64,000 bases of DNA, taken from positions 558,001-622,000 of the forward strand of contig CAWUHX010000145.1 in the NCBI GenBank assembly GCA_963922205.1, given 5' to 3'. How positions within the stretch are numbered: position 1 is the first letter of the stretch; each line of letters opens with the position of its first letter. Made by a program: the position numbers and the translations under genes. Origin of the DNA: Romanomermis culicivorax (taxonomy: Eukaryota > Nematoda > Enoplea > Mermithida > Mermithidae). The notes beneath the pieces were generated by a model. It was not told where the DNA came from. It saw only the letters and a program-made list of their open reading frames with translations, and made no database searches. This document shows positions 57,201-64,000 of the stretch, in pieces.

Positions 57201-60200
57201 GCCAGATTGCTCCTAGAATTTTGATTAATATAGTTATAATGTTAGGCCCATATTCACAATCGCGTGTTAGCGGCGTGTTAGGCTGAGACGGTGTTAAATT
57301 TTGGCTAACACGGTGCTAAGTTTTATCCCCGTATTCACAATCGCGTGTTAGGGTCGAAAAATGGAAAAGTTAACACGGCGTTCTAAACCTACCAGTTTTA
57401 GCGGCGTGTTAGCAGTAGTCTGTTTGTTAATTTTTCCAATTGTCATGGATATTATTGACCTATTGGATCATCTTGATGAAAGTGAAGAAATAGTACATCC
57501 TATTCGTCACTTTTGGAATAGGGCCAATTCATTTGAGGGCTACGATGACGTTACCTTTAAATCAAGATACAAATTCTCGAAAAATGGTGCCCGAGACTTG
57601 ATTGCGCTTCTCGAGGATCAATTAGAAACTTCTGGTCGAAATCATGCGATTCCTCCAGCACTTCAGCTCATACCTGTAAGAGGAGTGGCCAGTTGGGAGG
57701 GGGTGTAAATCCGAAATTTGGGGGGAGGGGGTCGAAAAAAATCGAAATTTTTCCCAAAAAACATACACTTTTTTGCAAATTTTTTAATTTTTTCCAAACT
57801 GGGGGGGTTGGGTATATGGTTGGCCAAGTTGGGGGCTGTCCCCCCAACCCCCCAAGTACACGTTGTATGCCAGCTTAACACAAAATCATAAGTTTTATTC
57901 ATGAAAATTAACTACTCATCAAATGACTGTTCAAACTCAAATATTACATACTGAAAAAAGCTGGCATTGTTGAAAAACCTTGTTGACATTGACCACAATG
58001 TTTTATTTTTTTCCTGTTATATCTTTTTTCATATTAAAAAACATGCTTGAGCTTATTCTGCCACCCTGTTACAAAAGTAACACGGTGATAACGAAAGTAA
58101 CACGGTGGTAACACGGTGTTGGCTAACACGGACTTCACACGCTATTGTGAATACGAGGTGATACTTGACACTGTGTTTGCTCGAACGCCGTGTTAGCGAA
58201 CACGGTGTTAAGTCCTAACACCGTATTGACTTAACACGCGATTGTGAATACGGGCCATAGTGTTCCGATTCGGAAATTCCAAGTTGTTTGATTCCGTTTC
58301 GTTTCCGGGTACGGTACGGTTCCGTTGCACCTTCATCGTTCACATAATTTTTTACTCTCTTCGCAGCGCCAAAATTTCCAGAGTGTTTGCACATCAAATA
58401 CTTTCAAAAAATCAATCTTTACGCAACTTGGCTAATTAGTCTGTTAAACTTTATATTTTCCAGAACATTCCGAAAGCAATACAAAAAACGAGCCATGGCC
58501 ACGATACCGTTCGTTTTGGCGCCTGGTTTTGAAATGTCATGCTCTCTGTACGGATTACATTTACTATCACGGCCGTGCGCAGGATTTTTTCATGGGGGGG
58601 GCGGACTAGGTTTTTTACTGAATAGCCCCAAAAAATGTTGATTTTATACGGATATACTGTGTGCATGCTGCCTCAATGGGGGCCCCCGCCCCCCTTGTGC
58701 ACGGCCCTGTTTACTATATATGCCAGCCTGTAGCCAGGAATTTTTTTTGGGGGGGGGGACTATTTTTTTCACTTAATTTACTGTAAAACTGACATTTCTA
58801 ACTTGACCTTTTCTTGAAGAAAACAAAAACCAAAGGTCCACCTTTGCCTTTTTTTAACGCCTGGAACATTTCGGCGGGCATGACCCCCCAACCCGCCCTG
58901 CCTACAGGCCTTAATATATGTATTCTGCATATATACAAATTCTTTATTCTATATCAGATACAATTTGATCGCGTCAGCCAAAATTCCTACACCTCTAAAA
59001 TTAGACAAGTCGACGAACGAAGAAGTTAAAACTTATAAAACGTTCGTCGATACAGTAGGATTTTTATTTACGCATCTATAACGCAAAATTTTCATCCCAA
59101 TTCACCCGTTTAGGAAACGGGTGAAAAATTATTTCCTTTTGAATTGAAAAGGTTTCAAACTTACGGCGGTGCCAATATAGCCATGGAGCAAGACGAAATT
59201 GAACAATTGAGAATGTTGTATCCGCCAGGTTAGCGTTATGTAGCAGCATATATATTCGTTGAATTTTCCATTGAGAGATTTTTTCGTTTAGGATTAACGC
59301 TGCTTGGTATTCAGCATAAAAATTTCTTAAAGCCGTCATATTATGTTAAGCAAAGCATGTTTATGTATCCGAATGAAGCGGTGAGTCCACTTTATCAGAT
59401 TCGTTTTTTTTTGTTCTGAAAAGTCGATTTTTTGTTCCATATCAAGAACAAAATTCGTGTTTTGATTGCAGTTTTAAAACACGATTTTGAGTTCTTAATG
59501 CAATTTTAGTTTCGTGAAAAGTAGTGCTTGGAAAAAAAAATTTGTAAAAAAATTCAAACGGATAATCGAAATGAATTGTTTGTTTGCCATTATTTTTCTG
59601 ATAACAAATATTCATTGTGGTCAGAAATTAAATTTTTATATAAAATTTCGAGTAACGTATATTGGGCAGGTCGAAAATGTTTCAAATCTCTTTTTCTGCT
59701 CAGAATGTGAAAGGAAGTTCGGCTTTATTCCGTTGCCTGCTGGAAAGATGTCAAGCCAAGGATATGGTGATTATTTGCCGACTAATCGCCCGAACAAATA
59801 TGGCGCCAAGATTAGTTGCCTTGTTACCTCAAGTAAACAAATTTATAAGGTGTTTTACAAAGGTTACTCTAAGTTTTGCATTGGTCTACTAGTTAGGAAA
59901 AGATTTCTCCAATTTGTGTAAATTTTTTTTTGGAAACCACTGAAATTGCGAAAATGGATAGGCGTTTTTCTAGGCTTGCCCTGTAAAATTCTAATAAAGG
60001 ATTTGAAACAATGCCATGATTTATTGTTCCAATTCGGTATTTGTAGAAACATGTCTTTCTCATTTTTATAATTTCGACAAATTTTGTTGTTGAATGAATT
60101 TTAACATTCTAGAAGGTTCTTCACACTCCATACATTGACTGTATAGAATGGTATAGATCAGTCAGTCACATTTATGTCAAACTTTCGCAGCCCGAAGCTC

Positions 60201-63200
60201 GATCAAAAATAGAGATAATTATGTTATTTTTTGAACAGGCGATGCTTATGCACAAAAATATACAACAAATGCATGAAAAATCATCATATAAAATAATGAA
60301 AATTATATAGTTTATTTATAGCCCTTACAGAGCTTTAGGGAACAAAATGAAAAGAAGAATAATTACCTAAAAGGATTTATCGGATATTTTTATATCCGAT
60401 AAAAGGATATTTTTAAAATTAAACCTAAAAGCTACCTACGAACACTTATTACGGGTGTCCTGAGCATACTTTAAAACACGTAGGTACATTTATCGACTGA
60501 TATCCAATTTACTGTATTTTTTTCTTAAAAAAATTTCGTTCATACACACCGCATGAAAAATTCGCAATACTCCCTGGTTTTACAATTCTAATTCCGTTTG
60601 AATCTTTTGTAACGTCATTTTATGAATTTTCCTACGTTAGTTGGAACAACTAGACGCCAAAGGATTCCAAGACCAGCCGCCTGGTTTTCACGTCATATTT
60701 CTTCCATTTGCCGACGACGTGCGCGATTTGACTCATAAAATTATGCATGAAGAACGCCCTAAAGCCGACGATCTTCAAATCGCTAAAGCGAAAGAAATTG
60801 TAGAAAAATTGACCATCGATTACGATCCCGATACGATAGCTAATCCTGGTAAACTATTTTTTAGCCAATCTATAAATCAAGCAGTTTTCATTGGCAAAAC
60901 TTCCTAAAATTTTCTCCCTGTAACTTGTTTTCTTATTTATGTAGTTGGCTCGATAATCCGCTTTGTATCGCTCTCCGCGTGTTTTTTGTTTGTTTTTATT
61001 CTGTATAATTTTGATAATTCGACAAACTGATAAATCTCCTCCATAAGTAAGGGACTTGATTTTGAAAAATTGTGTGTGAATTTTTAGGATGCTATAGAAA
61101 AATCAGATGAATTTTCTATTTGTTGTTCTCAAAATTTTTTCCGAATTTCATCCGTATATACTAATCCATTTTTAGTGCTTCAAACACATTACCGGGCGAT
61201 AGAAGCGTTCGCTTTGGAAAGAGAAGATATGGAAGAAGTTGCTGATCACACGAGTGAGTCAAAACCTGGTCGTAAAAATAAGATTCATTTCAGACGGCCC
61301 AATAGGGAGGATATGAGGTGGTATTAGCCCTACCTAAAGTCATAGAAATTGATCACTGATTGCCTAACTTGAATGAACCATTTAGTAGACATTTAGATAC
61401 ACTACCTCCACAAATTTTCAACTTTACCCCTATCTGAAAAATCTGGTTCGTTTCATCCTAAAATTGTGCTGCTGGCCTTTTTATGTTCAGTCTAGCAGAG
61501 CCGATCGGATTGACTGAATTTTCTCGCTAGAAGTTGACTCACTGTTCACAAACATGTATTCGAAATGCGCAATTAATCCTTGTTGAGAAAATATAGTTCT
61601 TTGAAACCTTTGAATCTTCAATCATAATCGTTAGACACACTTTCTGATAACTTCGACCTATGATGACTCAATTAATTATACCTAAAAATCAAATATTTTA
61701 GGTAGTTTTATAGGCTAAATATCATAGCGGCACTTTTCTTGCACAAAAGTCCATATTTGCAGTCCCCGCAACCCAAAGTTTCAAATTTTTCAATGTTTCG
61801 AAATTTTTTGGCCTGTGCACAGGATCGAGGATATCTCAATCTCGGAAAGACATTACCGTTTAGTCGAAAAGTCAAATCATTCTATTCAGAAGACTATCCT
61901 GTACAATTTGGTGTTAACAACTTTCATTGTGGGCTTTTGGCGAAACTGAAAAATACAAAATACAAGACGTAAAAATACCCAAAAAGTCAATTGAAGTGCT
62001 CACCGGGCATTTTCCTTTAAGATACGGCAAATTTTTTTGTAATCCTGCTGCTAATTTAGATCAAAGCTTCGATCAAATTTGCACACCCTCTTTGGCATAC
62101 ATGTAACGGAGCTCCGAGGTCTGGGGGGGGGGGGTCAGTAATTCCCAAAATTTTGGGGGGAGGGGTCCCTGAAGGAAAAAAAATTCGATTTTTTCCATGA
62201 AAAATGTCCGAAAAACGGTTTAAAAAGTAGTAATTTTTGTCTAAAAAATGATAAAATATGTACTTATGGCGCGAAACGCCGAGAAAATTGACGTTTTTGA
62301 CCATTTTTTGTTCAAAAACTGACATTTTTCAGTATTTTTCCGACTAAAACTATGGGGGTCCCTAGGGCTACCATATGGCTAGCCATAGGATTGGAAAATC
62401 CTGGGGGGGGGGTCGCCCAATGGCTAGCCATATGGTCGACGATTTCTGGGGGGGGGGGTTCCCATAGCACTTCCCCCCCCCCCAATTACATGTATGCTCT
62501 TTGGAGCTGTGGAACAAATTTTTAACTCTTGACGAAGCCGTTTGAATCAGAAAGTTGGATTTATGTATCAGAAAAAATAAAAATCCATCACAACATTTAT
62601 TTTCAAAATTAACGATTATATGGGATCATCATCGCCTGCCACAAATGCAGTGCAGTGTTGATATGCTTTTCAACAAGACAAAGGTCAAGAAAGGGGTCAA
62701 AGTACGTGGAAAATTTCATAGGTTCAACCGCAGTGTAACTCATATGATGATTGAAAAAAATTGAAAATTTTTTATCAAAATCACTGAAATCCAGTTATAG
62801 TTCGACTTCTATTTATGAGAAAACGACGAAAGTTATTCTGATGCCTTTTTCTGCTCCGGAAGCACCCAAAAGTCTACTATTCCTCCTTTAATTTTTTTAC
62901 CTAAGTTGACTTAGGGCGTCTTGAATTTAGTTATACCTCGTAAGTCGTCATCACCTGCTCATTGATTGAGAATTTAGTGCGCTTGACAAAATTCCTGTTT
63001 TAAATTACGGTAGGTACAGACCCCTGCTCCTCCCCAGACGGAGATGTAAGGGTTTTGGAAACTTTTCGTATTATTTTCGACGCTCGTCTGTGATGTAGTA
63101 GAACTCCGAGGTCCGACGCTGAAGAGACTATTTTGTGGGTGGAGTCATTAGCTGCCCATAATTTAGGCGGCGTCATTGAAAGGGAAAAATTCAATTTTTC

Positions 63201-63870
63201 TGCCTACACAGTTAGCAGAATGCGTTTTATGGCGTGAGGCGTCAAGAGATTGAAGTTTTTGATTATTTTCGAGCTACAAACTGACTTTTTCTTCAGATTT
63301 TGACCAAAAAATGGATTTCCTATGGCTAGCCGTATAGTTGACGATTTCTGGGAGGGGTATCAGAAGTTATCCCCCTACTGACGTATATGGCTGTCTGTGG
63401 CGTTGTCATTCCCAAGTTCATTTAGTGAATGGTTTCGATGATTACCCCCTATTATTTTTGGTTATTTATAAAAGATATGGACAATTTATACAAAGTGAAT
63501 GAAACGTCAAATTTTTCAATTGCAAGTTCTTATTTTAGAGCCTAACAATGATTGGATCTCAAGAAAAGCCGGTCAAGCTATACACGAATTTACGAGAATG
63601 ATTTTCCCGGACGATTATGTTCCCGAGAATAATGCGCCGCGAAAAAGGGCAAGTTTATTTCCTGATTTCATTGTTTGCGGAAAAACTCAATAGTTTTTTA
63701 GTGTTAAAATGCGTCATGTTCTAAGGATAATCCAATAATTATCTCCGTTCACTAACGAAACTCGCAATTTTTAGGTAGTAGGATCCGCAACGGGCGCAAC
63801 AGTCAAAAAATCGAAAAATTTCGATGAAAAAGAAGAAATCAATTTGGAAGAAGAAGCTAAATCAAATAAG
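54293..63870 (+). CDS. XRCC6: Ku70 (XRCC6) DNA-repair subunit, seventeen exons, 3' end beyond window
   Basis: Exons: 54293-54352, 54403-54507, 54572-54646, 55878-55980, 56041-56140, 56202-56280, 56342-56440, 56570-56640, 58464-58547, 58958-59054, 59114-59228, 59292-59380, 59704-59832, 60641-60848, 61176-61253, 63539-63648, 63775-63870. All phases agree, giving 566 codons without a stop. The von Willebrand-type N-terminal domain starts GRDSIICVIDCSEPMF (residue 24 on) and includes VLWICATMFNN and KRIFVFTNCDNPHKND. The Ku core follows (FRKQYKKRAMATIPFVL, YNLIASAKIP, GLTLLGI, SSALFRCLLERC), then PPGFHVIFLPFADDVRDL and the C-terminal arm AIHEFTRMIFPDDYVPE. A basic/acidic linker begins before the edge; the SAP domain expected in Ku70 must lie outside. 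With Ku80 it binds broken DNA ends in non-homologous end joining. Intron 16 uses a GC donor; exon 5 and exon 9 donors (GTTTCG, GTACGG) are weak. Introns 3, 8, 9 and 15 hold mobile elements. Confidence 0.95.
54932..55448. mobile_element. Chimeric hAT-type MITE in Ku70 intron 3, perfect duplication AGTATAAT
   Basis: The ends are CAGGTCTGTAGGCAGG and, inverted, CAAGCCTGTAGCCAG, as in the element at 58724-58913. AGTATAAT flanks both sides (54924-54931 and 55449-55456). From 55072 the interior is J family (CATACATGTAACGGAGCCCC, TATGGCTAGCCATTGG), but the J right terminus is missing. Confidence 0.9.
55457..55877. other. XRCC6: Rest of Ku70 intron 3
   Basis: AT-rich intron without recognised features before the exon at 55878. 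Confidence 0.5.
57445..57668 (+). pseudogene. Harbinger transposase (HARBI1-like), N-terminal fragment
   Basis: The frame reads MDIIDLLDHLDESEE, RANSFEGYDDVTFKSRYKFS and KNGARDLIALLEDQLE, then RNHAIPPALQL. The Y-D-D-x-x-F-x-x-R-Y-x-F-S-K...L...LE...R..AIPP.LQL pattern is the start of HARBI1-like transposases. The frame is cut at 57668 by a MITE, and beyond 57870 there is no further transposase, so most of the gene has been deleted. Confidence 0.8.
57669..57869. mobile_element. hAT-type MITE, CATACCTGTA ends, nested in the Harbinger transposase
   Basis: It begins CATACCTGTAAGAGGAGTGG and ends GTACACGTTGTATG. It is the reverse orientation of 38711-38929 (shared AAATTTGGGGGGAGGGGGTC, TTGGCCAAGTTGGGGG). 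The flanks CTTCAGCT and CCAGCTTA share CAGCT, a degraded duplication. Confidence 0.75.
58568..58709. mobile_element. 142-bp hAT-type MITE in Ku70 intron 9, perfect duplication TTTACTAT
   Basis: The ends are CACGGCCGTGCGCAGG and, inverted, CAGGGCCGTGCACAAGG. TTTACTAT flanks both sides (58560-58567 and 58710-58717). It starts 20 bp after the end of exon 9. Confidence 0.93.
58724..58913. mobile_element. 190-bp hAT-type MITE in Ku70 intron 9
   Basis: The ends are CAGCCTGTAGCCAGG and, inverted, AAGGCCTGTAGGCAGGG. The flanking 8-mers are ATATATGC (58716-58723) and ATATATGT (58914-58921). It has a G-run near the left end and a C-run near the right. It nearly abuts the MITE at 58568-58709. Confidence 0.8.
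59833..60640. other. XRCC6: Ku70 intron 13, nothing recognised
   Basis: AT-rich intron. GGATATTTTTATATCC-like words near 60383-60412 are palindromic but single. Confidence 0.5.
61254..62087. other. XRCC6: Ku70 intron 15, left part
   Basis: No exon or repeat recognised; an open frame at 61739-61972 has no family resemblance. Confidence 0.45.
62096..62496. mobile_element. J-family hAT-type MITE, complete, perfect duplication CTCTTTGG, in Ku70 intron 15
   Basis: It begins CATACATGTAACGGAGCTCC and ends CCCCCAATTACATGTATG. CTCTTTGG flanks both sides (62088-62095 and 62497-62504). Inside are long G-runs, a GGCGCGAAACGCC hairpin near 62269, CCATATGGCTAGCCATAGG and AATGGCTAGCCATATGGTCG. It is the best preserved copy in the plus orientation. 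Confidence 0.95.
62505..63000. other. XRCC6: Ku70 intron 15, middle part
   Basis: No recognised feature. Confidence 0.4.
63005..63392. mobile_element. J-family MITE, old diverged copy
   Basis: Text such as GAACTCCGAGGTCCGACG, GGCGTGAGGCGTCAAGAGAT, CCTATGGCTAGCCGTATAGT and CGATTTCTGGGAGGGGTATC follows the order of 62096-62496 with many changes and shortened G-runs. The ends are no longer clear. Confidence 0.6.
63649..63654 (+). other. XRCC6: GC-type splice donor of Ku70 intron 16
   Basis: The exon ends AAAAGG and the intron starts GCAAGT, the strong consensus of GC-AG introns; the acceptor TTTTTAG ends at 63774. No GT near this position keeps the frame into the next exon (VVGSATGATVKKSKNFDEKE). 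Confidence 0.75.
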
Positions 63871-64000
63871 GTAAAATTCGACATTGAAAAATATTGTTGA
63901 TCGAACAAAGAACTTTCCGTACTAATTACCGCATTTATTTTAATAGAATCCGCACCAAAAAGTTGAATATTTTTATAGAATGTGACCTCTAATTGAAACA

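Larger units (their letters stand above)
57245..58256 (+). mobile_element. PIF/Harbinger element with doubled ends in Ku70 intron 8
   Basis: The left end GGCCCATATTCACAATCGCG and the inverted right end GGCCCGTATTCACAATCGCG match for about 25 bp. A second copy of the terminal motif lies inside each end (CCCGTATTCACAATCGCGTG near 57330; inverted near 58140-58160), and GTTAACACGGTG-type words fill the subterminal zones. Flanking triplets are TTA and ATA. It carries a transposase N-terminus that is cut by a nested hAT MITE at 57669-57869. Confidence 0.8.

Overview
The window is nuclear DNA from an animal. Genes are split by GT-AG introns, coding exons are islands in AT-rich non-coding sequence, and mobile elements cover a large share. 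An intracellular H-type ferritin without a signal peptide, a Ku70 gene, an ecto-5'-nucleotidase and a CSPP1-like coiled-coil gene point to an invertebrate, plausibly an arthropod. The sequence alone does not fix the group.

Four protein-coding genes can be rebuilt exon by exon with matching splice phases. (1) Minus strand, 13.8 to 1.3 kb: four internal exons of a CSPP1-like centrosomal coiled-coil protein; its 5' exons were not found and its 3' end lies beyond the left edge. (2) Minus strand, 26.9 to 18.6 kb: a complete five-exon secreted 5'-nucleotidase/apyrase of 593 residues. (3) Plus strand, 40.6 to 42.9 kb: a complete four-exon ferritin heavy chain of 175 residues. (4) Plus strand, 54.3 to 63.9 kb: seventeen exons (566 codons) of Ku70/XRCC6; the 3' end lies beyond the right edge. 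The genes have unrelated roles (centrosome, extracellular nucleotides, iron storage, DNA double-strand break repair), so there is no functional cluster.

The rest is mostly mobile DNA: PIF/Harbinger elements with 3-bp target duplications, mariner-like MITEs at TA sites, a SINE with a tRNA head, two LINE 3' ends, and above all a dense, nested population of hAT-superfamily elements. I found 8-bp target-site duplications for eleven of these, some perfect and some with one mismatch.

The most interesting observation lies in the 33-54 kb region and the Ku70 introns. Short elements share a common internal body and a GGCGC hairpin, but each family carries a different short palindromic word in its subterminal regions, such as CCACATGTGG, GTGCCAATTGGCAC, CCCCATATGGGG, GTACATGTAC, CCGCAC/GTGCGG or CCTCA/TGAGG. 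This looks like one hAT lineage that repeatedly exchanged its transposase-recognition words. The ferritin introns and several Ku70 introns carry members of these families.
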